Source: Haloferax larsenii JCM 13917
Lineage (GTDB): Archaea > Halobacteriota > Halobacteria > Halobacteriales > Haloferacaceae
Direction of reading: 5' to 3'
DNA length: 64,000 bases
Assembly (NCBI RefSeq): GCF_000336955.1
Contig: NZ_AOLI01000033.1
Location: 1-64,000, forward strand
Both the position numbers and the translations under genes were made by a program. How positions within the stretch are numbered: the first letter of the stretch is position 1; the number at the start of each line of letters is the position of its first letter. Below the pieces are notes generated by a model. The model saw only the letters and a program-made list of their open reading frames with translations, searched no databases and was not told the origin of the DNA. This document shows, piece after piece, positions 1 through 8,812 of the stretch.

Positions 1-14
1 CGCTCTTCCGATCT
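1..14. other. Illumina adapter remnant at contig edge
   Basis: Bases 1-14 (CGCTCTTCCGATCT) are identical to the 3' end of the Illumina universal read-1 adapter. They are library sequence, not genome, and mark position 1 as an untrimmed assembly end. Genomic sequence seems to start at base 15. Confidence 0.93.
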
Positions 15-621
15 ACACTGTCGTCTCGACGGCCGGTGAGTCTTCGGGCTCGTCCGCGGCGTCGGTGGTGTCTTCGTCTGCGTCGGACTCGGGCTCGGGT
101 TCGTCCGCTGTTTCAGTCTCTGACTCGTCGTCCGCTTCTGCCTCGGTCTCTGCTTCGACCGTCTCCGAGTCAGCTTCCTCTTCGGATGTGTCAGGCTCGT
201 CTTCCTCTTCGGATGTGTCAGGTTCGGCTTCGTCGGACTCCGCTTCCTCTTCGACCGACGGTTCCGGCTCGGTTTCGTCTTCCTCCTCGACTTCCTCTTC
301 CGTCACCGATTCAGATTCCGCTCCCGCTTCGGACTCCGGTTCCGGTTCGGACGCTGGCTCCGCTTCTTCGATGACTTCGTCTGCTTCGGCGGCTGTTCCC
401 TCCGTCGAAGTATCTTCGTCGTCCTCCGCGTCGGCCGACGCCTCTTCGACTGGTTCCTTTACTGCGGCTTCTGTCTCGATATCCGGTTCTGCGCGTTCCG
501 TTCGCGTATCTCGTTCGACTGTTACTGTCGCGTCGGTGTCACGGCCGTTTTTCGACGCGGACGACGAGTCGCCCCCGAGAAGCGATTTCAGAAAGGACGA
601 GATACTATCGAGCAAACCCAT
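13..621 (-). CDS. Very acidic protein, C-terminus lost at the contig edge
   Basis: The visible 202 residues begin with a short amphipathic stretch (MGLLDSISSFLKSLLGG) followed by about 170 residues made almost entirely of Glu, Asp, Ser, Thr, Ala and Pro, which should be disordered. The stop codon is false: two of its three bases (13 and 14) belong to the adapter, so the real protein runs past the contig end. Haloarchaeal proteins with this layout (amphipathic start, T/V-rich motif, acidic linker) often end in a helix-hairpin-helix DNA-binding domain, so that is my guess for the missing part. The acidic linker repeats TSEEE-type units. The gene is transcribed away from aroE-side sequence and starts at an ATG at 621. 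Confidence 0.7.
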   Translation of the reverse strand: MGLLDSISSFLKSLLGGDSSSASKNGRDTDATVTVERDTRTERAEPDIETEAAVKEPVEEASADAEDDEDTSTEGTAAEADEVIEEAEPASEPEPESEAGAESESVTEEEVEEEDETEPEPSVEEEAESDEAEPDTSEEEDEPDTSEEEADSETVEAETEAEADDESETETADEPEPESDADEDTTDAADEPEDSPAVETTV

Positions 622-668
622 ATTAGTTCTCTGTATGCGGTGCCGTTATTTAAAAACCTGCGGCAGCG

Positions 669-1508
669 TCATGCGGTGAGACGGTCGCGGAGTGCGGCGT
701 TCATCGCTTCGACGGGAGCGTCGCGGCCGGTCCACAGTTCGAACGCCTCGACTCCCTGCAAGAGTAACATCCACGCGCCGTCGATAGTGACCGCTCCAGC
801 GTCGGCGGCTTCCCGGAGGAGTCGCGTCTCGATAGGAGTGTAGACCGCGTCGAGAACCGCGAGGTCTCCGTGGAGGTATTCCGCCGGGACGGGGGTCTCG
901 TCGGGTGCTTCCATCCCGACGCTCGTGGCGTTGACGAGCACGGTCGCGTCGCGGATGCGGTCGAGGCTGTCGAGGCCGCCGCCGGTCGCATCGGGGACGT
1001 CAGTTGCAAGGTCGACTGCTTTCGCCGCGGTTCGGTTGGCGACGTGGACCGACGCACCGGCGTCCGCGAGGGCGAACGCGGCGGCGCGACCTGCACCGCC
1101 TGCACCGACGACGACTGCGTTCGACCCGTCGAGATGGACGTCGTGGCGGTCGAAAGCGCGCGTGACGCCCGCGGCGTCCGTGTTGTACCCTTTCGGCGTG
1201 GTATCGCCGACGTGTTCGCCGTCACCTTCGTCGGCGTCGTCGAAGGCGATGGTGTTGACCGCGCCGATACGGGCGGCGAGTGGGTCGGGGGCGACCAGTT
1301 CGAGAACGTCCTGTTTGAAGGGAATCGTGACGTTGAGACCGTCGATTCCGAGTGCGTCAGCACCGGCGATGGCGTCGGCGAGCGCCGACGGCTCGGGTTC
1401 GAACGTGACGTATCGCGCATCCAGTCCCAGCGTCTCGTACGCCGCTTCGTGCATCGGCGGCGAGAGCGAGTGGCCGACGGGATTCCCGACCAGACCGTAG
1501 ACGTGCAT
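669..1508 (-). CDS. aroE: Shikimate dehydrogenase
   Basis: This enzyme reduces 3-dehydroshikimate to shikimate with NADPH, the fourth step of the chorismate pathway to aromatic amino acids. The 279 residues match the usual length. The N-terminal substrate-binding motif [17 protein letters not shown] is intact, as are the NVTIPFK motif with its catalytic Lys and the glycine-rich dinucleotide loop [13 protein letters not shown] near residue 137. The C-terminus carries the family's [14 protein letters not shown] helix. A TATA-like TTTAA at 1533-1537 lies 27 bp before the ATG, which fits a leaderless mRNA. No other aromatic biosynthesis gene is next to it. Confidence 0.97.
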   Translation of the reverse strand: MHVYGLVGNPVGHSLSPPMHEAAYETLGLDARYVTFEPEPSALADAIAGADALGIDGLNVTIPFKQDVLELVAPDPLAARIGAVNTIAFDDADEGDGEHVGDTTPKGYNTDAAGVTRAFDRHDVHLDGSNAVVVGAGGAGRAAAFALADAGASVHVANRTAAKAVDLATDVPDATGGGLDSLDRIRDATVLVNATSVGMEAPDETPVPAEYLHGDLAVLDAVYTPIETRLLREAADAGAVTIDGAWMLLLQGVEAFELWTGRDAPVEAMNAALRDRLTA

Positions 1509-1530
1509 ACCGAGGTGGTGTCTGGCAGAC

Positions 1531-1539
1531 GGTTTAACT
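1531..1539 (-). promoter_or_regulatory. TATA-like box of aroE
   Basis: On the minus strand the sequence reads GAGTTAAACC, with its centre 27 bp before the aroE ATG. This is the spacing expected for a haloarchaeal leaderless transcript. Confidence 0.55.
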
Positions 1540-1712
1540 CGCCCGCCTGCGTCGGATTCCGCCGGGACCCGACTGCTGTCCGGTGCTGCTACCGACCGGC
1601 TCGGGGCGTCGAAGCGGCTGTTCCAAATAATGACTATTTTTAGTGTGGTACCTAGTAACGCGCGCCTCCTGTACCGGCGTGTTTTTGGTCTCCCGTTGGT
1701 CTACTCCCGCCT

Positions 1713-2684
1713 ATGTCGGCACTCGCAACCTTGCTTTCCTTCGATACCGCTATCCTCGTGGCCGGTATCGTCGCACTCTACCTCGGGGCAGAGGCCCTCG
1801 TCGAGGGTGCGTCCCGGCTCGCTATCGGCCTCGGTCTTCGGGCGGCTATCGTCGGCGTGACCATCGTCGCGTTCGCGACGACGACACCAGAACTGTTCGT
1901 CGCCGTCTTGAGCGGTCTCGGCTACAGCGCCGACCTCGGTCTCGGCGCTATCGTCGGCTCGAACATCGCCAACATCGGCCTCGTCTTGGGAATCTCCGCG
2001 CTCATCCAGCCGATGGGCGTCTCGACGACGACGCTCCGGCGACACGTTCCGTTCATGATTGCGGCGGCGCTCGCGCTCGTCTTACTCGGCATGGACGGAC
2101 GGCTCGGTCCGCTCGACGGTGGGATTCTCCTCGTCATCCTCGTCGCGTTCACTGGCTATCTCGTCTACCGGGCGCAGGCCGCCAAGGCAGACGCCATCGC
2201 GACCGAGGAAATCGACATCGAAGACGAAGACGAGGTGTCGGCGACGTTCAAAGACGTGCTCTATCTCGGCCTCGGTCTGCTCCTCCTGTTCGTCGGGTCG
2301 AACTGGCTCATCCAGGGCGGGAAAGGACTCCTCGAAGCCTACGGCTTCAGTACGCGCTTTATCGGACTGACGGTCCTCGCGTTCGGGACGTCGCTGCCGG
2401 AACTCGCGGCCTCTGTGGTCAGTGCCGTCCGCGGCGAGGCCGAGTTCAGTATCGGGAACGTCGTCGGCTCGAACATCTACAACGTCGTCGCCGTCCTCGG
2501 TATCCTCGCAATCATGGTCCCCGTGTCGGTCCCTGAGAGTACCATCACCCTCGACTTCCCTGCGCTCCTCGTGTTCACGTTCGGTGTCATCGCGATGATG
2601 CTCCGCAACCGCGACGTGTCTCGACTCGATGGTGGTCTCCTCGTCGGTGGCTATCTCGTGTTCTTCTGGCTCATCCTCCCGTAA
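1713..2684 (+). CDS. Calcium/sodium antiporter family (YrbG-like) membrane protein
   Basis: A 323-residue cation exchanger of the CaCA superfamily, predicted to move Ca2+ or another cation against Na+ across the cell membrane. It shows the internal duplication of the family. The first half has an alpha-repeat reading TTPELFVAVLSG followed by GSNIANIGLVLG. The second has GTSLPELAASVVSA followed by GNVVGSNIYNVVAVLG. Each Pro-Glu pair and each GSNI motif contributes to the ion site. About ten hydrophobic helices are present, with an acidic cytosolic loop near residues 165-185 between the halves. The true substrate cannot be read from the sequence. Confidence 0.93.
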   Translation: MSALATLLSFDTAILVAGIVALYLGAEALVEGASRLAIGLGLRAAIVGVTIVAFATTTPELFVAVLSGLGYSADLGLGAIVGSNIANIGLVLGISALIQPMGVSTTTLRRHVPFMIAAALALVLLGMDGRLGPLDGGILLVILVAFTGYLVYRAQAAKADAIATEEIDIEDEDEVSATFKDVLYLGLGLLLLFVGSNWLIQGGKGLLEAYGFSTRFIGLTVLAFGTSLPELAASVVSAVRGEAEFSIGNVVGSNIYNVVAVLGILAIMVPVSVPESTITLDFPALLVFTFGVIAMMLRNRDVSRLDGGLLVGGYLVFFWLILP

Positions 2685-2783
2685 GCAGGCTGTCTTCGGC
2701 GCGGTGTTTCTCACGCCCGTTCGTCCGCTCTCCACCTCGCCGTTTCCGACGCGCTTTTCGCTGGTCTCGGCCACTCTCGAAAC

Positions 2784-4103
2784 GTGATTGGAATCGTCGT
2801 CAGCCGCGCCGACAGCGCATCGGTTCACATCGGCGAGCACCTGCGAGACCTCGCGGAATGGGAGGAAGCCACGGACGACACCCGCCCAGACGAAGCGGGC
2901 GGCGGTCGATACTACCGTCGTGATGGCTTCGAACTCCGCGAGTTCGACGACCTGCACATCTACCTCGACGACCCCGCCGAGGCGTTTTCTGCGACGCCCG
3001 ACCTCGTTGCTGTCGTCTCGCGGCACTCTGGTGAGACGGGGCCGCTTCTCACCGCACACTTCACCGGCAACTTCGGCCCTGCCGACTACGGCGGTGAGTC
3101 CGGGCGGTTCGCCCGCGCCTGTCCGAACGCCCAGCGAGCTGCCGTTTCGGCTCTGCGTGACCACGCGCCCGACGGCTACGAGGTCGGCATCGAGGCGACT
3201 CACCACGGACCGACAGAGGTGGACGTGCCCTCGATGTTCGTCGAACTCGGAAGCGGCGAAGATGAGTGGAACGACCCCGAGGGCGCGCGCGCCGTCGCGG
3301 CGGCCGTCCTCGACATCGACGGCGTCGCCCCCGACTCCGACCGCCAACTCGTCGGCTTCGGCGGCGGCCACTACGCTCCCCGGTTCGAGCGCATCCTCCG
3401 CGAGACGGACTGGTCGGTCGGCCACATCGCCGCCGACTGGCAACTGAAGGCGATGGGTGACCCCGACGAGAACCGAGACGTGCTTCGCCGCGCGTTCGAC
3501 GCCTCGGCCGCAGACGTCGCACTCGTCGATGGCGACCGCGAGGGCCTCGCCGACGTACTGGACGACGAAGGCTACCGCGTGGTCTCCGAGACCTGGGTTC
3601 GAGAGACGGCTGGCGTGCCGCTCGCGCGCGTCCGCGACCTCGAATCGACGCTCGTCCGCATCGAAGACGGGCTTCGGTTCGGAGCCGACATCGACGCTGC
3701 CGACTACGACGTCGTTTCGCTCCCGGACCCGCTGTTAACCGAAGCGCAGGGCATCGACATCGATGCCGCGCTCGACGCCGTCGCGGAGACGACAGTCGCC
3801 TACCAGACCGTCGAAGGTGGGACGCGCGCGAGAGGTCGCGCCGCGGTCGCGGGCGACAGCTACGACGAACTCGTCGCGCGACTCTGCGAGATTCTGCGCG
3901 CGAAGTACGACTCGGTCGAGCGAGACGACGGTCGCGTCGTCGCCTCGATGACCGCGTTCGACCCTGAGGCGGCCAAACGGCGCGGGGTACCCGAAGGACC
4001 GGCGTTCGGAAAGCTCTCCGCAGGCCACGAAGTCGAGGTCGATGGAGAGGTAATCTCGCCCGCAGCCGTTTCGAAGGAACGAATCGTCGATTTCTCGGTT
4101 TGA
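2784..4103 (+). CDS. dtdA: D-aminoacyl-tRNA deacylase (archaeal DtdA type)
   Basis: DtdA hydrolyses the ester bond between a D-amino acid and tRNA, recycling mischarged tRNAs. The N-terminus (MIGIVVSRADSASVHIGEHL) and the 439-residue length fit the archaeal DtdA family, which is unrelated to bacterial Dtd. The HFTGNFG motif near residue 93, the THHGPTEVDVPSMFVELGS segment near residue 140 and the FGGGHYAPRFE segment near residue 193 contain the conserved His, Asp and Glu residues of the metal-dependent active site. Start is GTG. The C-terminal 130 residues are a haloarchaeal extension of less certain role. Confidence 0.95.
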   Translation: MIGIVVSRADSASVHIGEHLRDLAEWEEATDDTRPDEAGGGRYYRRDGFELREFDDLHIYLDDPAEAFSATPDLVAVVSRHSGETGPLLTAHFTGNFGPADYGGESGRFARACPNAQRAAVSALRDHAPDGYEVGIEATHHGPTEVDVPSMFVELGSGEDEWNDPEGARAVAAAVLDIDGVAPDSDRQLVGFGGGHYAPRFERILRETDWSVGHIAADWQLKAMGDPDENRDVLRRAFDASAADVALVDGDREGLADVLDDEGYRVVSETWVRETAGVPLARVRDLESTLVRIEDGLRFGADIDAADYDVVSLPDPLLTEAQGIDIDAALDAVAETTVAYQTVEGGTRARGRAAVAGDSYDELVARLCEILRAKYDSVERDDGRVVASMTAFDPEAAKRRGVPEGPAFGKLSAGHEVEVDGEVISPAAVSKERIVDFSV

Positions 4104-4243
4104 TGCAATTTCTGCCCATAATTTATACATAATCTTGTACAATCGGGGGGTTGACCTCCCAACCCAACGCCATGTCGTCGGACAGATGTCTGACGAAAGG
4201 GAGAAAGATAATTAGTGGTCCTCCGTAAACCGTCTCCACAAAT

Positions 4244-5437
4244 ATGGACTCTATCGTCGACGACGCAATCGATGAGGCCGAGGACATGGGGGAGGGGACG
4301 CCTGAAGTCGGCGACCCGACGGAAATCAACCGCTCCGGAACCATGACCGACGACGAACTGAAAGCTGTCCTGAAAGACCTCCAGACCAATATCACGGTCG
4401 TCGGGTGCGGTGGTGCGGGTGGCAACACCGTCAACCGAATGCACGAAGAGGGCATCAAGGGCGCAAAGCTCGTCGCGGCCAACACAGACGTACAGCACCT
4501 CGTGGAAATCAACGCGGACACGAAGATTCTCATGGGCGAACAGAAGACGCAGGGCCGCGGTGCCGGGTCGCTTCCGCAGGTCGGCGAAGAGGCCGCACTC
4601 GAATCCCAAGAGGAGATTTACGACGCCATCGAGGGGTCGGACATGGTGTTCGTCACGGCTGGCCTCGGCGGTGGGACCGGAACTGGTTCTGCTCCCGTCG
4701 TCGCCAAGGCCGCGCGCGAATCCGGCGCACTCACCATCGCCATCGTCACCACGCCGTTTACGGCCGAGGGCGAGGTTCGGCGGACGAACGCCGAAGCGGG
4801 GCTCGAACGCCTCCGCGACGTCTCCGACACGGTCATCGTCGTTCCGAACGACCGCCTGCTCGACGCCGTCGGGAAGCTTCCCGTTCGGCAGGCGTTCAAG
4901 GTCTCCGACGAAGTGCTCATGCGCTCGGTCAAGGGCATCACCGAACTCATCACCAAGCCCGGCTTGGTCAACCTCGACTTCGCCGACGTGAAGACCGTCA
5001 TGGAACGTGGTGGCGTCGCCATGATTGGTCTCGGCGAGTCCGATTCCGAGTCCAAGGCTCAAGAGTCCGTCAAGTCTGCCCTCCGTTCGCCCCTCCTCGA
5101 CGTGGACATCTCCGGCGCGAACTCCGCGCTCGTCAACGTCACCGGTGGCTCCGACATGAGCATCGAAGAGGCAGAGGGTGTCGTCGAGGAGATTTACGAC
5201 CGCATCGACCCCGACGCGCGCATCATCTGGGGGACGTCGGTCGACGACGAACTCGAAGGCATGATGCGAACCATGATTGTCGTCACGGGCGTCGAGTCGC
5301 CCCAGATTTACGGCGGTCGCGGTGAGGACCAACAACAGCAGCAACAGCAGCAACAGCAGCCTCAGCAACAACAGCAAGTACCGCAGGAACAGGTACAGCA
5401 GGGCGGCCGCCTCGAAGATATCGACTACGTCGAGTAA
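4244..5437 (+). CDS. ftsZ1: Cell division protein FtsZ1
   Basis: A tubulin-superfamily GTPase that forms the mid-cell division ring. In Haloferax, FtsZ1 mainly assembles and organises the ring and acts with FtsZ2. The protein has 397 residues with the nucleotide-binding [12 protein letters not shown] loop near 54-65, the tubulin signature GGGTGTG at 132-138, and the T7-loop region [11 protein letters not shown]. The N-terminal 45 residues are an acidic extension typical of the archaeal FtsZ1 group. The C-terminal tail is odd: residues 363-378 are ten Gln, one Pro and five Gln, followed by the acidic end DIDYVE. It lies upstream of secE and spt5 in the usual archaeal order. The assignment to FtsZ1 rather than FtsZ2 rests on the N-terminus and the secE-spt5 context. 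Confidence 0.97.
   Translation: MDSIVDDAIDEAEDMGEGTPEVGDPTEINRSGTMTDDELKAVLKDLQTNITVVGCGGAGGNTVNRMHEEGIKGAKLVAANTDVQHLVEINADTKILMGEQKTQGRGAGSLPQVGEEAALESQEEIYDAIEGSDMVFVTAGLGGGTGTGSAPVVAKAARESGALTIAIVTTPFTAEGEVRRTNAEAGLERLRDVSDTVIVVPNDRLLDAVGKLPVRQAFKVSDEVLMRSVKGITELITKPGLVNLDFADVKTVMERGGVAMIGLGESDSESKAQESVKSALRSPLLDVDISGANSALVNVTGGSDMSIEEAEGVVEEIYDRIDPDARIIWGTSVDDELEGMMRTMIVVTGVESPQIYGGRGEDQQQQQQQQQQPQQQQQVPQEQVQQGGRLEDIDYVE
5330..5377 (+). repeat. Mixed CAA/CAG glutamine tract in ftsZ1
   Basis: Sixteen codons encode Q10-P-Q5 in the FtsZ1 C-terminal linker. CAA and CAG codons alternate irregularly, so the tract is not a pure trinucleotide run and probably reflects selection at protein level as well as slippage. 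Confidence 0.9.
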
Positions 5438-5629
5438 TCGAGGCCGCGCGCTGTCGATAGGGTCCGTTTGGGTCCCCGCCCGCTCTTGCCCTGTCATCCC
5501 CGCGCCGTGAGTCATATCGCTGTGGCCCGCGCGTCACGTACGGGGTCGCTCGCGCCGCCGCAGACCCGCGCGTACTCTCGTCGTGGCATCAATAGATAGA
5601 AAAAGGGCGACCCCCTATGCCTCGACAAC

Positions 5630-5803
5630 ATGGACGTCAAGTACGACCTGACCAGCTACATTCGCGTGCTGAAGCTCGCGAGCACCCCGTCCTGGCAGGA
5701 GTTCTCTCAAATCGCCAAGATTGCCGGCGCCGGTATCTTCCTCATCGGCCTCGTCGGCTTCATCATCTTCGCGGTCATGAGCTTCCTCCCCGGGGGAATC
5801 TGA
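5630..5803 (+). CDS. secE: Preprotein translocase subunit SecE
   Basis: A 57-residue protein, the Sec61-gamma/SecE component of the SecYEG channel that exports unfolded proteins. It has an amphipathic N-terminal helix (residues 7-30, with the family motif [12 protein letters not shown]) and one transmembrane helix (about residues 31-52), which is the whole of archaeal SecE. The ATG at 5630 follows the ftsZ1 gene, and spt5 starts one base after its stop (TGAGATG), so secE and spt5 are one operon. A TATA-like ATCAATAGAT lies about 37 bp upstream. Confidence 0.95.
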   Translation: MDVKYDLTSYIRVLKLASTPSWQEFSQIAKIAGAGIFLIGLVGFIIFAVMSFLPGGI

Positions 5804-5804
5804 G

Positions 5805-6257
5805 ATGCCAATCTTCGCCGTAAAGACGACCGCTCGCCAGGAGCGAACGGTCGCGGACATGATTGCGACGAAGGACTTCGCGGAGATACACGCCGTGTTG
5901 GCTCCCGACTCGCTCACGAGCTACGTGATGGTCGAAGCCGACGACGACGGCATCCTCTCTCGCGTCCTCGACGAGATTCCGCACGCTCGCGGACTGGTCG
6001 AAAGCGGCGGGATGGTCGGCACCTCCAGCATGGCCGAAGTCGAGCACTTCCTCTCGCCGACGCCGGACGTCGAAGGTATCGCCGAGGGTGACATCGTCGA
6101 ACTCATCGCCGGGCCGTTCAAGGGCGAAAAGGCACGCGTCCAGCGCATCGACGAGACGAAAGACCAGGTCACCGTCGAACTCTACGAGGCGACGGTTCCG
6201 ATTCCGGTCACGGTCCGCGGAGACCAGATTCGCGTCCTCGACTCCGAAGAGCGGTAA
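5805..6257 (+). CDS. spt5: Transcription elongation factor Spt5 (NusG homologue)
   Basis: Spt5 binds the RNA polymerase clamp as a dimer with Spt4 and promotes processive elongation. The 150 residues contain an N-terminal NGN domain (about 1-85, starting [20 protein letters not shown]) and a C-terminal KOW domain (about 88-145). The KOW motif is visible in [20 protein letters not shown]. The gene begins one base after secE, an order kept in many archaea. No Spt4 gene is seen in the window. Confidence 0.97.
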   Translation: MPIFAVKTTARQERTVADMIATKDFAEIHAVLAPDSLTSYVMVEADDDGILSRVLDEIPHARGLVESGGMVGTSSMAEVEHFLSPTPDVEGIAEGDIVELIAGPFKGEKARVQRIDETKDQVTVELYEATVPIPVTVRGDQIRVLDSEER

Positions 6258-6349
6258 GACCGCGCCCGCGATATCTCTCTTCTCTCTTTGCGTCGGCCCC
6301 CACCAGCGGCGCGTCTCGTGTTTCGCGTGGGCGATTTCTCGGCGTCTGC

Positions 6350-6652
6350 TCAGAGCGCGCCCTGTTCACGGAGCGTCCGAACGACGCTGTTGAGGTCTGC
6401 TTCTTCTTCGACGTCCGATTTTATCTCCTCTCGAACACGGACCGCAGAGGAGTCCGCGTCGTAGGCGCGGACGAACTCGGCGCGCGTGTGTTCGTCGAAC
6501 GCGTGACGGATGGCGAAGTAGCCGTCCGGGACAATCGTTCCGCACACTTTGCACTCGTGGCGTGTGTGTTCCGTCGTCTGGTGGATGATGGCACCTTCGA
6601 CGTCTTCGAATCGCGCATCGCACCCCTCGATACCGCATTTCCACCGGGACAT
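6350..6652 (-). CDS. C2H2-like zinc-finger protein
   Basis: A 100-residue protein with two paired metal-ligand sets: CGIEGCDARF...HQTTEH (Cys2-His2 spacing like a classical finger, residues about 5-30) and CKVCG...RHAFDEH (about 33-55). The acidic C-terminal half probably forms helices and ends in a helix reading LNSVVRTLREQGAL. This looks like a small nucleic-acid or protein-binding finger found across haloarchaea; the target is unknown. I chose the ATG at 6652 because the fingers start directly after it; an in-frame ATG at 6679 would add nine residues with no obvious motif. Confidence 0.8.
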   Translation of the reverse strand: MSRWKCGIEGCDARFEDVEGAIIHQTTEHTRHECKVCGTIVPDGYFAIRHAFDEHTRAEFVRAYDADSSAVRVREEIKSDVEEEADLNSVVRTLREQGAL

Positions 6653-6750
6653 GTGCGACCCGACGGCCGTGGGGGACAAAATCGTTTCTTCGGGCAGCCG
6701 ACGTTAGCGAAATAGCAACCACTAACTGTCGCCTGTTCAGAGATTCTCGC

Positions 6751-7515
6751 GTGACCGCGAGTACGACGACTCGGGTAGATATGCACGTGAAGATTCTCGA
6801 CGAGCGAGTCGTCTCGCGTGCGAAAGCCCGCGGCATCGACGTGTTGGTTTACGCCCCGCACTTCGTCCGCCTTCCCGACATTCGCGCCCGTGCAGCCCGG
6901 TTTTCTGACGACGACTTGCTCGTCGTCCCCGGCCGCGAGGTGTTCACCGGCTCGTGGCGCGACCGAAAACACGTACTCGCAGTCGGCCTCTCCGAACCGG
7001 TCCCCGACTTCTTGACCCTCGACGGCACGATGGCCGAGTTCGACCGACAGGGTGCTGCCGTTCTCATCCCGCACCCCGAACTGCTCAACGTGAGTCTGAC
7101 CTCGTCCGACATCGAACGGTACCGCGACGACATCCACGCCGTCGAGACGTACAACGCGAAGGCATTCTCGCGACAGAACAAGCGAGGACGCGAAATCTCG
7201 GCCGAGACGGGACTCCCCGGATTCGCCTCGTCGTACGCGCACGTCCGCTGGACGCTCGGCGAGGCGTGGACCGAGTTCGACCGGGCTATCGACTCGGAAG
7301 CCGACCTCGTCGAAGCACTTCGCGAGGGGGCCGAGCGACGGGCGATGCGCCGTTCCGGTCTCTCGCACACTATTCGCGGTGCAGCCGAGTTCGCCCATCT
7401 CGGCTACGAGAACTCGTGGGGGAAACTCGACCGACTCCTTCTGTCCGGGATGGAACCCACACACCCGCGACACATCGCGTACGACGGCCGGTTCGACGAC
7501 GTGAGCGTCTATTAA
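6751..7515 (+). CDS. PHP-domain protein with altered metal motifs
   Basis: A 254-residue protein of the polymerase-and-histidinol-phosphatase fold, a family of metal-dependent phosphoesterases. Recognisable elements are VDMHVKILD (strand 1), VYAPHF, VPGREVFT, IPHPEL, AVETYNAKA and SSYAHVRWTLG near the end. Two usual metal-binding motifs are altered: the opening HxH is replaced by DMH, and the final DAH-type motif reads YAH. The protein may therefore have lost or changed its catalysis. Start is GTG. Transcribed divergently from the zinc-finger gene at 6350; no operon partner. Confidence 0.8.
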   Translation: MTASTTTRVDMHVKILDERVVSRAKARGIDVLVYAPHFVRLPDIRARAARFSDDDLLVVPGREVFTGSWRDRKHVLAVGLSEPVPDFLTLDGTMAEFDRQGAAVLIPHPELLNVSLTSSDIERYRDDIHAVETYNAKAFSRQNKRGREISAETGLPGFASSYAHVRWTLGEAWTEFDRAIDSEADLVEALREGAERRAMRRSGLSHTIRGAAEFAHLGYENSWGKLDRLLLSGMEPTHPRHIAYDGRFDDVSVY

Positions 7516-7539
7516 GAGAACTCGACGACCTGCTGTGCG

Positions 7540-8064
7540 TTAGAACGACCCGACGAGCGACGCCGTCGCCGCCGCCAGCGACACGTCGAGCGAGAACAGG
7601 TAGTAGTGGATACCCGCGAGGACGCCGAGTTCGGCGACGGTGACGACCACAGTCACCATGTCGGCGTACTTCGAACTCGTCGCCACGCCGGTCGGTAAGT
7701 CGTACTCTTGCGGCGACAGCGGGTAGAACAGCGCGATACCGCGCTTGGACCCGACCATATCGAGGACGTAGTGGGTGGCGACGCCAATCCAGACGAAGTG
7801 GAGGTTGCCGAAGACGATGGGGAACGCGAGGAACGCAATCAGCACCGGAAGGTTGTGGAGCGTCTTGCGGTGCTTGCCGAAGGCGGTGTCGACGTCGGGA
7901 AAGAGCGCGCCGAGGACGACCGGAAGCGACAGTTGGCCAATCTTCTGTGCGAGGAGAAACAGCGAGTCGACAGTCGGTTCGAACGACCGCGGGTCGACGG
8001 TGAGGATGACGCCGAGCCCGAGCGCCAACAGGATGGCGTTGAGCACGTGTCCCTTCTTGTTCAT
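7540..8064 (-). CDS. DUF457/YdjM-like membrane metal-dependent hydrolase
   Basis: A 174-residue integral membrane protein with about four transmembrane helices. The early motifs KKGHVLNA and GALFPDVDTAFGKHRKTLHN (about residues 52-71) supply the His and Asp residues of the YdjM/LexA-regulated metal-dependent hydrolase family (DUF457), and THYVLDM near residue 95 supplies another pair. Members are thought to be membrane hydrolases, but the substrate is not established. I use the ATG at 8064, where the family's conserved start begins; the upstream in-frame ATG at 8103 adds an unrelated tail. It lies tail to tail with the PHP gene. Confidence 0.82.
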   Translation of the reverse strand: MNKKGHVLNAILLALGLGVILTVDPRSFEPTVDSLFLLAQKIGQLSLPVVLGALFPDVDTAFGKHRKTLHNLPVLIAFLAFPIVFGNLHFVWIGVATHYVLDMVGSKRGIALFYPLSPQEYDLPTGVATSSKYADMVTVVVTVAELGVLAGIHYYLFSLDVSLAAATASLVGSF

Positions 8065-8147
8065 AGGCTGAAAGTGACCGCACGTGATACAAAGGTTTCC
8101 CACGCGGTCGCCAGACGGCAGTCCGACTGTACTGGGACCTCCCGCAG

Positions 8148-8672
8148 TTAGTCGCCGTCGACCGACTCGATGTCCGCCGCCAGCATCCTGAGCGCGCCGC
8201 GCGCAATCTGTTCTTTCACCTGTGTCCGCGACCCGTCGTACTCGAAGCGCTCGACACGGGTATAGGAGTCACCCGACCCCCACGGAGCGGCGTAGGCGAT
8301 GCCGACGAAGACGGTCCCGACTGGCTTCCCCGGGAGGCCGCCCTCTGGCCCCGCGATGCCGGTCGTGGCGACGCCCCACGTCGTGTCCGCCACGTCGCGG
8401 ACGCCAGCGGCCATCTCGCGGGCGACAGCCTCGGAGACCGCCCCATCCTCGTCGAGCGCCTCGCGCGAGACGGCCAGTTCGTGGCGCTTGGCGTCGTAGG
8501 AGTAGGTAACGAGCGAGCGGTCGAAGTAGTCGCTCGACCCCGGAACGTCCGTGAGGAGCGACCCGATGAGGCCGCCCGTACACGACTCGGCGGTGGCGAC
8601 AGTGTGGCCGGCGTCGCGCAGGGCGTCGCCGACGCGCTCTTCTTCGGGCGGGTCGGATGCGAATTCGCGCAT
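8148..8672 (-). CDS. CinA-type nicotinamide-nucleotide amidase
   Basis: A 174-residue protein equal to the C-terminal domain of CinA (PncC), which deamidates nicotinamide mononucleotide to nicotinate mononucleotide in NAD salvage. Diagnostic motifs are TVATAESCTGGLIGSLLTDVPGSS (starting near residue 22, with the catalytic Ser-Cys-Thr cluster), SYSYDAKRHEL near residue 55 and TTGIAGPEGG near residue 102. The N-terminal molybdopterin-binding-like domain of full CinA is absent, as in many stand-alone archaeal versions. The ATG at 8672 fits the family start; the reading frame stays open to 8789. nadM lies 54 kb away in the same window. Confidence 0.9.
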   Translation of the reverse strand: MREFASDPPEEERVGDALRDAGHTVATAESCTGGLIGSLLTDVPGSSDYFDRSLVTYSYDAKRHELAVSREALDEDGAVSEAVAREMAAGVRDVADTTWGVATTGIAGPEGGLPGKPVGTVFVGIAYAAPWGSGDSYTRVERFEYDGSRTQVKEQIARGALRMLAADIESVDGD

Positions 8673-8812
8673 AGGTACGCCGACGCTCGGCCGGGACAAA
8701 AACCCGGCCGCCACTGACACCACGAGCGTTCGCCCACCACTGCTGACACCACTCGCCCGCACGGGCTTCCGAGACCGAGAAGTACACAAGTGCGGGCCGT
8801 GCAGGGACCGAC

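Noticed and set aside
2082-3443. A 453-residue minus-strand frame covering the exchanger and dtdA
   Set aside because: Both plus-strand genes have full family motifs; the minus frame is their shadow.
5617-5823. A 68-residue plus-strand frame overlapping secE, with an ATG 24 bp after a TATA-like box
   Set aside because: It is arginine-rich with no halophilic acidity and lies out of frame over clearly recognisable secE and spt5.
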